In this document: piece by piece, positions 1-6,422 of the stretch
How positions within the stretch are numbered: the first letter of the stretch is position 1
Layout of the letters: every line of letters starts with the position of its first letter
NCBI GenBank assembly: GCA_003531665.1
Contig: DQFC01000043.1
Span: 31,021-44,378 of the forward strand
Length of the DNA: 13,358 nucleotides
Source: Candidatus Collierbacteria bacterium
GTDB lineage: Bacteria; Patescibacteriota; Microgenomatia; UBA1400; MFAQ01
Direction: 5' to 3'
The notes under the pieces: model-generated
What the model was told of the DNA's origin: nothing
Databases searched by the model: none
Seen by the model: the letters and a program-made list of their open reading frames with translations, nothing else
Translations under genes and position numbers: made by a program

Positions 1-304
1 CTCCCACTCCCATATTCACGAACACATCTCTTGGCCTTGCTTTTCTATACAGTTCCTCCATCTGTGGGTTCGGATCTACACAAATCCCTCTCCATCCCTT
101 CTTGTAGAACAAATACGTGTTCGAAAACAGCTTCGGGTGATACGCTCCTACATCTACATAAAACCCCTTCCCACCTCTCCTTTTCTGAGATCTATCACCC
201 CCCAGCTCCCCACAGGCAATCAGATCCTCCCCGCTCTGGGCGTACGACCGCTTCCCAAACCAGTCATAAAGAGGCGAAATAGTTAGCTTTTCCTTCCAAT
301 CCAT
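1..304 (-). CDS. FkbM-family methyltransferase, N-terminal part (runs off the left edge)
   Basis: The minus strand is open from an ATG at 304-302 to the window edge, giving about 101 residues. The translation contains YAQSGEDLI near residue 20, then FYVDVGAYHPKLFSNTYLF, GWRGICVDPNP and a following helix. This matches the start of FkbM-like SAM-dependent methyltransferases: the YSQ.GED pre-motif, the VDVGA glycine motif that begins the Rossmann fold, and the acidic (V/I)DPNP strand end that contacts SAM. Such enzymes typically O-methylate sugars in surface polysaccharides or glycans, so a role in envelope glycan tailoring is likely; the substrate cannot be told. An in-frame stop lies four codons upstream of the ATG, so this is the first possible start, although the purine-rich AGAGGG abuts it without normal Shine-Dalgarno spacing. 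The catalytic C-terminal part lies outside the window. Confidence 0.8.
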   Translation of the reverse strand, partial: MDWKEKLTISPLYDWFGKRSYAQSGEDLIACGELGGDRSQKRRGGKGFYVDVGAYHPKLFSNTYLFYKKGWRGICVDPNPQMEELYRKARPRDVFVNMGVG

Positions 305-330
305 CCCTCTAGTTTACCCCCTTAGCCTCG

Positions 331-362
331 TTTACGCACCCCAAACTTGACATTTTACGCAC
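331..362 (+). repeat. Direct repeat TTTACGCAC flanking a -35 box (possible operator)
   Basis: TTTACGCAC occurs at 331-339 and again at 354-362, 23 bp apart, close to two helical turns. The first copy lies just upstream of the TTGACA at 347 and the second is inside the 17-bp promoter spacer. This is a plausible regulator site. A related TACGCACC lies over the -35 position of the minus-strand lipoprotein promoter near 3880. No regulator is identified. Confidence 0.35.
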
Positions 363-375
363 TATAAGATATACT
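347..375 (+). promoter_or_regulatory. Sigma-70-type promoter for the 425-817 lipoprotein
   Basis: TTGACA at 347-352 and TATACT at 370-375 are separated by exactly 17 bp. Predicted transcription start is near 382, giving a leader of about 43 nt before the ATG at 425. Confidence 0.7.
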
Positions 376-424
376 ACTGCCTAATTCTACATTAATTTTC
401 TGATTCACACCCATAGGAGCCCTT

Positions 425-817
425 ATGAAACTCTCTTATTTCGCTCTGATCTTGCTCATCCTGTCCCTGTCCCTCTCCGCCTGCGGGGGAAAGGTGTCGG
501 AATACGACTCTAGCCCTCTGATTAATATCTCCACCGTCACGCCAAGATATGGTGTCGGAGGATACAAAATTCAAATCGAACCGATCGAAGAGGTACCGTA
601 CAATCTCTCAGATTCGTTTGTCGTCTACTACGCAGTCTATGAGGAGGGGGGGCAGATGATCTTCACGAGAATCACCGTGGGGTCAAATTTCGAGGGGAAA
701 CCGAACCTTCATTACTTCAAAATTATACCTATCGAAGTAGTGACAGGTCCAGTCACGGCGTTCGATGAGAACGCCCGCGAGGCGATGCTCGGGTTATGCC
801 TCGCAATATCTGAATAG
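425..817 (+). CDS. Small secreted lipoprotein of unknown function
   Basis: 130 residues. The N-terminus is a classical lipoprotein signal: Lys2, a hydrophobic stretch at 4-18, and a lipobox L-S-A-C with the lipidated Cys at position 20. It should therefore be exported by Sec, lipidated and anchored on the outer face of the cytoplasmic membrane. The mature part of about 110 residues is rich in beta-forming stretches (for example FVVYYAVYEE near 65-75) and has one further Cys near 125. I do not recognise a family. The start is fixed by AGGAG at 415-419, five bases before the ATG. The gene is monocistronic, with its own promoter at 347 and a strong terminator at 827. A short antisense reading frame overlaps it but has no supporting signals. 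Confidence 0.85.
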   Translation: MKLSYFALILLILSLSLSACGGKVSEYDSSPLINISTVTPRYGVGGYKIQIEPIEEVPYNLSDSFVVYYAVYEEGGQMIFTRITVGSNFEGKPNLHYFKIIPIEVVTGPVTAFDENAREAMLGLCLAISE

Positions 818-826
818 TTACACCGA

Positions 827-855
827 CCCTCCGCCAAGCTGGCGGAGGGTTTTTA
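827..855 (+). terminator. Rho-independent terminator after the 425-817 lipoprotein
   Basis: Nine-bp perfect stem, CCCTCCGCC at 827-835 pairing with GGCGGAGGG at 841-849, loop AAGCT, followed by TTTTTA. It begins 10 bases after the stop codon. Confidence 0.9.
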
Positions 856-898
856 TTGCCTTTCCTTCGTCATTCGACCGAAGTGGAAAAATCTCACT

Positions 899-904
899 TA
901 TAAT
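899..904 (+). promoter_or_regulatory. -10 box placed for a leaderless transcript of the DUF4012 gene
   Basis: A perfect TATAAT ends five bases before the GTG start at 910, so transcription would begin at or within two bases of the start codon. There is no Shine-Dalgarno and no good -35; TTCGAC at 873 is a weak candidate with a 20-bp spacer. Confidence 0.55.
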
Positions 905-909
905 GACTT

Positions 910-2376
910 GTGAAGCGTTTTATATTCTTATCCTTATCCATCTTCTTTTCAGTTCTCATCATCCTTCTCGTACCTTTCACTCTAGTTATTCGTCCCTTTT
1001 TTCCCTTCACCGGCTACCTTCTTGGCGTTGACAAACCCACTTCATATCTTGTTTTACTGGGTAACGACACCGAGATGCGTGCCAATGGCGGCTTTGCCGG
1101 CTCCTACGCCAAGCTCTTCCTTTCTTCTGCCCGCCTTGATTCCTTGAGTTCTCGCGTTCTTGAGTTCTTTCTTGGAAATCCAATTCCCAAACCATCAGTG
1201 GAGTTGAATTTCCAAGACATCTACGTCCCCAATGGCCAGCTCGCCGGCCACGTTACTCCACCGGAACCCATCCAGCAAGCCTTCGGCCACGGCACTTGGG
1301 AGTTAGCCAACGCCGATTGGGAGCCGGATTTTCCCACTTCAGCCACCAATATCCGCTGGTTTCTGGAAAAAGGCAAGGAAATCAACCCCGACGTCCTTTC
1401 AATCGTCAATCTCACCACCATCAAGCAGATATTAAACCAAATAGGCTCCTTTCAGGTTCCCGAATACTCAGCCCAGATTACTCCTGATAATCTGTACCTC
1501 TTTCTCCAAGGCAAGACCGAAATGAATTTCTTCCCTGGTTCCACCCAAAAAAAAGACACTCTCACCGCCGTCGGACAGGCCCTAATCAAGAAAGCAAACA
1601 GTCTTTCTATCACCAAAAAACTTAAGATAGCACACATATTGTATACGGATTTAATAAATCAAAATATCATGATTCATTCGTCTAATCTCTCGTTTCAATC
1701 CTTCCTGGAACAAAAAAAGCTCGCAGGTGTTTTGTCTCCCGAGGCTTTCGACACCTACTCTCTTGTCGAGACCAATCTGGGTGCCAACAAAGCCAACCAA
1801 TTCATTACCCGCTCCACTATCCACACAATCACTCTCTCCCCCGAACCAATAACTAATAACTATGAACTAACAACTCCCTCCATCCACCACTCTGTCACCG
1901 TCCACTTCTCCAACTCCTCCCCGGCAGTCAATCCGAACCCACCCATCCACTATGGCGGCAACTATATCACTTACCTCCGTTTCTATGTGCCTCTGGAGGC
2001 AAAAAACATCTCAGTCGTGCGCTCCCCTCTCTCCTCCCCACCCCTCCCCGACCCCATCCCTCCTTCCCCCGCACCAATAACTAATAACTATGAACTAACA
2101 ACTCCCAAGTACGACCTCACCGAGATCGGCTTCTGGCAAACTACCCCTGCCGGTGGCGAAAGCACCATTTCCCTAGCCTACGACCTTCTCCTCCCCAAAA
2201 CCTGTCATTCCCGCGCAGGCGGGAATCCATCAAATAGTTCCGATTGTTATACTCTCGCCATTCTCAAACAACACGGCTTGGTTTCCTCTCCCCAGGCTCT
2301 CAGTATCTTCGGGCAATCTTATTCCACCAAACTACTCAGAAGCTTTTCTTACCCCATCACAGGCCTTGACAAGTGA
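910..2376 (+). CDS. DUF4012 domain membrane-anchored protein
   Basis: 488 residues. One N-terminal membrane segment (about 4-27) is followed by a large extracytoplasmic domain. The DUF4012 signature is clear: LLGNDTEMRANGGFAGSY at about 49-66, then WEPDFPTSATNIRWFLEK at 137-154 and VLSIVNLTTIKQIL at 162-175. The family is common in Patescibacteria and some Actinobacteria and Chloroflexota, and its biochemical role is unknown; an envelope or surface function is assumed. GTG at 910 is the first start after an in-frame TGA at 904 and the only one ahead of the membrane segment; it has no Shine-Dalgarno and sits just after a TATAAT. The C-terminal third is unusual. It contains two in-frame copies of a 34-bp repeat (PITNNYELTTP at 313-323 and 389-399), a Pro/Ser-rich linker at 372-388, and a translated palindromic repeat (CHSRAGGNP at 432-440). 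The stop codon overlaps the promoter of the next gene. Confidence 0.88.
   Translation: MKRFIFLSLSIFFSVLIILLVPFTLVIRPFFPFTGYLLGVDKPTSYLVLLGNDTEMRANGGFAGSYAKLFLSSARLDSLSSRVLEFFLGNPIPKPSVELNFQDIYVPNGQLAGHVTPPEPIQQAFGHGTWELANADWEPDFPTSATNIRWFLEKGKEINPDVLSIVNLTTIKQILNQIGSFQVPEYSAQITPDNLYLFLQGKTEMNFFPGSTQKKDTLTAVGQALIKKANSLSITKKLKIAHILYTDLINQNIMIHSSNLSFQSFLEQKKLAGVLSPEAFDTYSLVETNLGANKANQFITRSTIHTITLSPEPITNNYELTTPSIHHSVTVHFSNSSPAVNPNPPIHYGGNYITYLRFYVPLEAKNISVVRSPLSSPPLPDPIPPSPAPITNNYELTTPKYDLTEIGFWQTTPAGGESTISLAYDLLLPKTCHSRAGGNPSNSSDCYTLAILKQHGLVSSPQALSIFGQSYSTKLLRSFSYPITGLDK
1146..1169 (+). repeat. Octamer tandem repeat (GAGTTCTT type) inside the DUF4012 gene
   Basis: Three successive octamers GAGTTCTC, GCGTTCTT, GAGTTCTT. 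The same units in the same order occur in the intergenic array at 13285-13316. Within the protein they encode residues around 79-87 (LSSRVLEFF). Confidence 0.6.
1845..1878 (+). repeat. 34-bp direct repeat, copy 1 (in-frame in the DUF4012 gene)
   Basis: Perfect 34-bp match to 2073-2106, 228 bp (76 codons) apart and in the same frame, so both encode PITNNYELTTP. The low-complexity AATAACTA/GAACTAAC composition resembles dispersed repeats of CPR genomes. Confidence 0.85.
2073..2106 (+). repeat. 34-bp direct repeat, copy 2 (in-frame in the DUF4012 gene)
   Basis: Second perfect copy of the repeat at 1845-1878. It follows a C-rich stretch encoding a Pro/Ser linker. Confidence 0.85.
2204..2231 (+). 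repeat. Palindromic dispersed repeat (ATTCCCGC...GCGGGAAT type) inside a CDS
   Basis: Perfect 8-bp inverted arms ATTCCCGC (2207-2214) and GCGGGAAT (2219-2226) around a 4-base loop, inside a GTCATTCCCGC context well known as an interspersed bacterial repeat. It is read in frame as CHSRAGGNPS in the DUF4012 protein, a peptide often seen where this repeat is translated. Confidence 0.75.
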
Positions 2377-2394
2377 TAGTTATAGGTCTATAAT
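2366..2394 (+). promoter_or_regulatory. Consensus sigma-70 promoter for the 2442-2984 membrane protein
   Basis: TTGACA (2366-2371), 17 bp, TATAAT (2389-2394), matching the consensus at every hexamer position. The -35 lies inside the last codons of the DUF4012 gene. Predicted start near 2401, leader about 41 nt. Confidence 0.85.
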
Positions 2395-2441
2395 CACCAT
2401 GTAAGTATCCCTATCCTGTTCTTTCAAAAAAAGAGGTAAGC

Positions 2442-2984
2442 ATGCGCAATTTGAACTTGAAACAGTGGCACGCAAACGCCATTATGGTGGCAATTGGGCT
2501 AATTGCCCTCATTTTGGTCATGATCTTCATTCCAGCGGTTTCCGTCGCCTTGAGGCATGTCTATGCATTCTTCGCAGTCATTGCGGTCTGGGTCTACAAG
2601 TGGATCATCGTCAATATTCTGAAACTGATTCTCTGGGTCATCATGCAGATCGGGGTATGTTTTGCCGCCCCCCTCTTCATTGGCGCCGGACTTCGCTGGT
2701 TGACTACCATTCTGGACAAAAAGGCCGAGGAAGGAAAGAAAACTCACTGGCTGGGGCATGTGATATTCGCCGTCTGTATCGGCATCCTACTCGGTACGCT
2801 CTGGACTGGCTTGGTCATGTGGATGGCCACCTTACCCACCTGGTTCGGCGGCCTATTCCAATCACTCGGCTGGAGCGGATCCTGGGGAGACAATCCTCCA
2901 ATCGCCTGGGGCATAATTGCCTTCATACTCATGGAAGTTGGGTACGCACTCAACGTACCCTCTGAACCAAGTCGAAGATACTAG
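2442..2984 (+). CDS. Multi-pass membrane protein of unknown function
   Basis: 180 residues with about five predicted membrane segments, near 11-33, 39-61, 62-84, 103-127 and 153-171. A charged cytoplasmic-type loop (KKAEEGKK) lies at 93-100 and a Trp/Gly-rich loop (LGWSGSWGDNPP) at 132-143. There is no signal peptide and no recognisable family. The start ATG has GAGG at 2433-2436, five bases upstream. It is expressed alone from a consensus promoter at 2366 and ends at a strong terminator at 2994, so it appears to be a well-expressed single-gene unit. A 166-residue frame overlapping it on the same strand is Arg/His/Cys-rich and is an out-of-frame shadow. Near the 3' end a 7-bp inverted repeat, GGGTACG and CGTACCC (2940-2960), lies within the coding sequence. 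Confidence 0.82.
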   Translation: MRNLNLKQWHANAIMVAIGLIALILVMIFIPAVSVALRHVYAFFAVIAVWVYKWIIVNILKLILWVIMQIGVCFAAPLFIGAGLRWLTTILDKKAEEGKKTHWLGHVIFAVCIGILLGTLWTGLVMWMATLPTWFGGLFQSLGWSGSWGDNPPIAWGIIAFILMEVGYALNVPSEPSRRY

Positions 2985-2993
2985 GAGAAATCC

Positions 2994-3020
2994 AACCGTC
3001 TGTTCATCAGACGGTTTTTT
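2994..3020 (+). terminator. Rho-independent terminator after the 2442-2984 gene
   Basis: Nine-bp perfect stem AACCGTCTG (2994-3002) with CAGACGGTT (3008-3016), 5-nt loop, then a run of T to 3020. Confidence 0.92.
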
Positions 3021-3043
3021 AGTGGCCAAAGGCCAATTTTCGC

Positions 3044-3071
3044 CAATAAAAGACCCCCTATCAAGGGGGTC
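3044..3071 (-). terminator. Rho-independent terminator of the minus-strand lipoprotein gene
   Basis: On the minus strand GACCCCCT (3071-3064) pairs with AGGGGGTC (3059-3052) around a 4-nt loop and is followed by TTTTATT. It converges with the plus-strand terminator at 2994-3020. Confidence 0.9.
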
Positions 3072-3107
3072 AAAGTTTAGTCTAGAATCTCGCTTGGTTA
3101 AATCGTC

Positions 3108-3824
3108 TCATTGGCCCTCCACTCCCTGGCTGGACTTGAGGATCACATTATTCTGGCCGGGCATAATGTCATCGAAGTAGTTCTCAGGTAATGGGTCGAA
3201 GCCGAGTCCGGCGAGAGCCATCCTGATCCAGTCTTCGTAGACAAAGTTATACATCCCGTCCACGATAAACTGGAATTTATCAATTTTTCCGTTGAGGGCG
3301 TATCTGAGACTGCCATTCTCGGTTTCAATCTGACAAACGAGACTACCAAAGCTTGCTCGTTCGCAGTTTTCAATGCCAAACTCTACCTCCACAGATAGCT
3401 CAGACGGAATCGTCTCACATGTTGGCACTACCTCGAATTGAGTGATGATCTCGTTGTAGTCCCCTTTGAACAAACAGTCAGGATTACTATATTCAAACTT
3501 GGTTACATATAGACCGAATAATGGTCCCAGTTCGGCGGTCTGCGGTTTAAGGTCCTTCGACTGCCAATTACCAGCCACTTTGTGGAAGGTCACGGTTTCC
3601 CGCTCCACATCAGTGCCCTGTAAGAAGAAGGACCGAGGAATGACGTTCGTGTAAGAGTAGCGAAAGAAGACCATCACCTCCGTTTGCGGAGTGGTGGTGT
3701 TCTCTACTACTACTTCGACAGGAACTTCCGTCGCTGGGATCTCCGTCGGTGTTCCCGGTGCGCTATCCGGTGCGCAAGCCATCAGCAGAAGGGCCAAAAA
3801 CAAGAGTGGGATTAACTTTTTCAT
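3108..3824 (-). CDS. Secreted lipoprotein of unknown function with Thr/Pro-rich linker
   Basis: 238 residues. Signal peptide MKKLIPLLFLALLLMAC has a lipobox ending at Cys17, so the protein should be a surface-exposed lipoprotein. A Pro/Thr/Glu-rich tether (about 18-47) precedes a beta-rich globular domain containing four cysteines (117, 136, 154, 164) that could form two disulfides. The segment FQFIVDGMYNFVYEDW lies near 184-199. No family is recognised. I chose the ATG at 3824 because GGAGG (3834-3830) sits five bases upstream and the signal peptide then starts correctly; a longer frame from a TTG at 3836 would place the Shine-Dalgarno inside the gene. It is monocistronic, with an extended -10 promoter at 3862-3857 and a terminator at 3071-3044. 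Confidence 0.85.
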   Translation of the reverse strand: MKKLIPLLFLALLLMACAPDSAPGTPTEIPATEVPVEVVVENTTTPQTEVMVFFRYSYTNVIPRSFFLQGTDVERETVTFHKVAGNWQSKDLKPQTAELGPLFGLYVTKFEYSNPDCLFKGDYNEIITQFEVVPTCETIPSELSVEVEFGIENCERASFGSLVCQIETENGSLRYALNGKIDKFQFIVDGMYNFVYEDWIRMALAGLGFDPLPENYFDDIMPGQNNVILKSSQGVEGQ

Positions 3825-3856
3825 GTACGCCTCCAATGGATCAAAGATATAGGCAT

Positions 3857-3862
3857 ATTATA
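3857..3862 (-). promoter_or_regulatory. Extended -10 promoter of the minus-strand lipoprotein
   Basis: Minus strand reads TGTTATAAT, a perfect TATAAT with the extended TGN motif. The -35 position (17-bp spacing, 3885-3880) is TGCGTA, a poor match, and lies in GGTGCGTA, the complement of the TACGCACC found beside the promoter at 347. Predicted leader about 27 nt. Confidence 0.6.
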
Positions 3863-3893
3863 ACACATATAGGATAGTCTACGCACCATTTTG

Positions 3894-3925
3894 CCAATAA
3901 AATCCCCCTACATTGCTGTAGGGGG
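3894..3925 (-). terminator. Terminator of the SBP-VWA/XpaC/SBP/TelA operon
   Basis: Minus-strand stem CCCCCTACA (3925-3917) and TGTAGGGGG (3912-3904), nine perfect pairs with a GCAA loop, then ATTTTATT. It begins 23 bases after the TelA stop codon and closes the four-gene operon. Confidence 0.9.
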
Positions 3926-3948
3926 TAGTTCGGAAATCTATTTGAAAC

Positions 3949-5175
3949 TTAGGCGTTCTTGCCGGACTTGCCGTACTTGACACGAGCGGCATTGACGCGC
4001 TCAACCATTTTGTAGCCCTTTTGGCGGCTGATGTCGTGGAGTTTCTCAGCTTCGACAGAGGCGGTGGTGATGAGGTCGAGAGCTTCAACCAAAGCAACGG
4101 TCATGTACTCCAGCGAGTCATCATCGAAGCTATTGGTGACGATCAGTTTGGCAATGGCGGCGGCCGACATCTTCAGGAGGTCTGCCGTCTGTTTGCGCAT
4201 CTGATTGGTGACATCATTCTGCTTGGCCACAAACTCGGCCGTCTGCTCGCCCATGGAGGCGATGTAAGCGATGGCGATCATGCGTTGCCAGGCAGGGATG
4301 GTGAAGACGATCAGGTTATTGAGCGTCTGAGCAATGATACGCTCATTCTGCTCGAGCATTTCCAGACCCATGAAAGCCTGGGTGGCATCGATCACGGCGC
4401 CTTCCATGGTAGCCATGTAGCCTTCGACGATGACCAGGTAGTTCTTCCAGGCAGCCAACTTTTCCGACAGACTTTCGTCTGGAAGCTGACTTTTTTCCTT
4501 GGAAGCCGCGAGATCCGCGTCGACAGCCTGGATCAGTTGATCGCGCACAGGATAGCCGGTGTCCTTGAGGAAAAGCTTGCAGGCTTCGACGGAAACGCGG
4601 AGGACATTGCGACTGCCCTTCGTCTCCTTGCCGATCTGGTCGGCCTGATTCTTCAGCTCAATGTGATGGTCGCGCATTTCAACGATCTGCTTGACCACTT
4701 TGTCGAGCTCGCCCTGGACGGTGCGGTACCGGTTGAAGAAGGCGTCGATGCGACGGACGATGTCCTTCAGTGTTTCCTTGAAGCCCAGCAACTTGGCTCT
4801 GGCTTTGGGGCTGAGTTTGGAAACATCTACGCTCTGCACCTTCGCCAGCACCAATCCAGCCACTGCGCGCACCTTCTGCATTTCTTCCACAGAGAGGTTG
4901 GTCAGCATGCTACGGGAAGCGCCCGTGAGCTGGTTTAGTTCGGCCGCGCCGATATTGATGTAATCGGGGGGCTCATTCGGATCGGCCGGGATCAACTCCC
5001 TCGCCCATTTCTTGACCAAAGCCAGATCGTCACCCGTGAGGGGACGGAACTGCAGGTCTTGGGCAGACTTGACGAGACCCGAGGCCAAAACGACAGGGGC
5101 AACCTCGGTGGGCTGGAGCAGGGTGACAGCGGGAAGGTTCTTGTCTTCGGGCAAAGCCATGTTTAGATTAGACAT
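3949..5175 (-). CDS. telA: TelA-family toxic anion resistance protein
   Basis: 408 residues, near the usual family length of about 350-400, soluble and almost entirely helical. The body from about 85 to 400 resembles TelA/KlaA (PF05816): the central FKETLKDIVRRIDAFFNRYR (132-151), long amphipathic helices with LDKVVKQIVEMRDHHIELKN (157-176), and the LIVFTIPAWQRMIAIAY region (288-304) that corresponds to the conserved TIP.W/F stretch. TelA proteins are linked to tellurite, nisin, beta-lactam and colicin/phage tolerance and to Ter-type stress loci; no catalytic reaction is established. It is the last gene of the operon, 68 bp after the SBP-like gene, with its own GGAG (5187-5184) eight bases before the ATG. 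It lies two genes from an XpaC-like gene, the usual TelA partner. A 305-residue antisense frame across it is a shadow. Confidence 0.9.
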   Translation of the reverse strand: MSNLNMALPEDKNLPAVTLLQPTEVAPVVLASGLVKSAQDLQFRPLTGDDLALVKKWARELIPADPNEPPDYINIGAAELNQLTGASRSMLTNLSVEEMQKVRAVAGLVLAKVQSVDVSKLSPKARAKLLGFKETLKDIVRRIDAFFNRYRTVQGELDKVVKQIVEMRDHHIELKNQADQIGKETKGSRNVLRVSVEACKLFLKDTGYPVRDQLIQAVDADLAASKEKSQLPDESLSEKLAAWKNYLVIVEGYMATMEGAVIDATQAFMGLEMLEQNERIIAQTLNNLIVFTIPAWQRMIAIAYIASMGEQTAEFVAKQNDVTNQMRKQTADLLKMSAAAIAKLIVTNSFDDDSLEYMTVALVEALDLITTASVEAEKLHDISRQKGYKMVERVNAARVKYGKSGKNA

Positions 5176-5211
5176 TGGAAAATCTCCTCTTGTTTTTTTC
5201 TGACCCTTTTG

Positions 5212-5231
5212 AGGTGAGGATCAGGTCACCT
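5212..5231 (-). other. Intercistronic hairpin between the SBP-like and TelA genes
   Basis: Inverted repeat AGGTGA (5212-5217) and TCACCT (5226-5231) with an 8-nt loop in the 68-bp gap. On the minus-strand transcript it is not followed by a T-run, so it is more likely a stability or processing element than a terminator. Confidence 0.4.
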
Positions 5232-5243
5232 TTTTGAGAACTA

Positions 5244-6422
5244 CTACTTACCGTAGGACTTGTTGTACGAGCTGATCGTTGAGGTCACACCCGGAAGAGG
5301 AAATACCATCGGGGTATAGTGACCGGCGGGATCAATGAAGTCGCCGGCGTAGGTCGGTGCGTTGGTGTACATACCGGACCGGACACCAAACTCTTCGGAC
5401 ATGATTTGCTGGAAGGCGTCCGTCTCATAGACAGACTCCACCATCCGCTTACACTCTTCAGTGAAGCAGATCATAGTGAAGGTGGTCATGATCGGACGCA
5501 TAAGATACACACCACGGACTTTCAGCTGATCATGGACCACCGCCTGAGAACTGGTCTTCAGCTCCTTGAACCAGCTTGCATAGGCCGATTCCGTAGCGAA
5601 CAAAGCCACGGTCGGGGTCTGGTTTGAGGGTAGGGGGAACCATGCTTTCGCAATGCCGAGCGAATCGTCTCCGGCCGGGATTTGACCGCCACCGGAGAAC
5701 AGCGCATCGTATGCGTTGTGATAGAAGTCGGTCCCAATCTGTTCTGGGGTGAGCATATCCCCACAGAACTCTCCATTGGCTGACTTCTGCCAACAAGAGA
5801 GGAGCATGGCTGTCGTGGCACGTCCACCGGAGCCGGTAGGCACACCCAGGTTGACAGTTCCGGGAATGTTGATCCCGATTTCCGTCCAGGTCTGGCGATT
5901 GATCGCCGCGTCAACCAAGATGGAAACGTGCTGCGGATCAATGTAGCAAACTTGTCCCTGGCAGACCACAAAGCCGGCTTTGACGAATTCGGAAAAATAA
6001 CCCGCATCGTCTTTGAGCCACATCATCATCGGGGATTGCCCAATGATATATTCCGCCATAATCTTTACTGGCGCACCTGAACTCGGAAATTCACCCGAGC
6101 CAAGATTGTAGGGAGCACCGGTGTACTTGGCGTTCATCTCAGACTTGAAGGTGATACTTCCTGCCTGGATAAAGCCAATACCGCTGTAGTCTTCTTTCCC
6201 CTTTTGGGGGTAGCTGTCATAGCCGGAGTTGGTCTTCACTTCCGTGCAGTATCCTGCGCCCTTCAACAGCTCGACCATCCGGGTATTCTCGAAGAATTGC
6301 TTGCCACCCAAACCCACACTGTTGGTACAATCCGGGTTCAAAACTGGCAAGACAAAAACGAGGAAAACGAGCAGGATGACGGCCGCGAGCGCACCCAGGC
6401 CAATCAAATAACGTTTCTTCAT
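5244..6422 (-). CDS. Membrane-anchored, substrate-binding-protein-like protein with paired cysteines
   Basis: 392 residues. Lys-rich start, one hydrophobic segment (5-27) with no lipobox, then a large external domain. The domain resembles a type 2 periplasmic-binding fold: KQFFENTRMVELLKGAGY early (about 41-58), VPTGSGGRATTAML (195-207) in the position of a ligand-binding loop, and C-terminal SEEFGVRSG. The same order of elements is visible in the SBP half of the 590-residue protein of this operon (for example ANKGTAAALEFFATMAY there). Eight Cys occur as close pairs (32/59, 154/159, 210/220, 319/324), suggesting disulfides and an external location. Its ATG overlaps the XpaC-like stop as ATGA, with AAAAGGAG six bases upstream, so the two are translationally coupled. 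No transport permease is present, which argues for sensing rather than import. The fold assignment is by pattern and is moderate. Confidence 0.72.
   Translation of the reverse strand: MKKRYLIGLGALAAVILLVFLVFVLPVLNPDCTNSVGLGGKQFFENTRMVELLKGAGYCTEVKTNSGYDSYPQKGKEDYSGIGFIQAGSITFKSEMNAKYTGAPYNLGSGEFPSSGAPVKIMAEYIIGQSPMMMWLKDDAGYFSEFVKAGFVVCQGQVCYIDPQHVSILVDAAINRQTWTEIGINIPGTVNLGVPTGSGGRATTAMLLSCWQKSANGEFCGDMLTPEQIGTDFYHNAYDALFSGGGQIPAGDDSLGIAKAWFPLPSNQTPTVALFATESAYASWFKELKTSSQAVVHDQLKVRGVYLMRPIMTTFTMICFTEECKRMVESVYETDAFQQIMSEEFGVRSGMYTNAPTYAGDFIDPAGHYTPMVFPLPGVTSTISSYNKSYGK

Noticed and set aside
31..282. 83-residue plus-strand frame
   Set aside because: It lies antisense to the clear FkbM methyltransferase fragment.
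765..1031. 88-residue plus-strand frame
   Set aside because: It overlaps the end of a lipoprotein gene, a strong terminator and the start of the DUF4012 gene in another phase; Ser/His-rich with no start signal.
2940..2960. Inverted repeat GGGTACG/CGTACCC
   Set aside because: It lies inside the coding sequence with no T-run, and the true terminator follows at 2994; probably chance.
2465..2965. 166-residue plus-strand frame
   Set aside because: Out-of-frame copy of the 2442-2984 membrane protein, Arg/His-rich, no ribosome binding site.
4021..4938. 305-residue open frame on the plus strand
   Set aside because: It is antisense to the telA gene, rich in Asp/His/Gly as expected from a shadow frame, and has no Shine-Dalgarno or promoter.
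5212..5235. Plus-strand terminator-like hairpin followed by TTTTT
   Set aside because: No plus-strand gene lies upstream; on the transcribed minus strand the T-run is on the wrong side, so it was kept only as an intercistronic hairpin.
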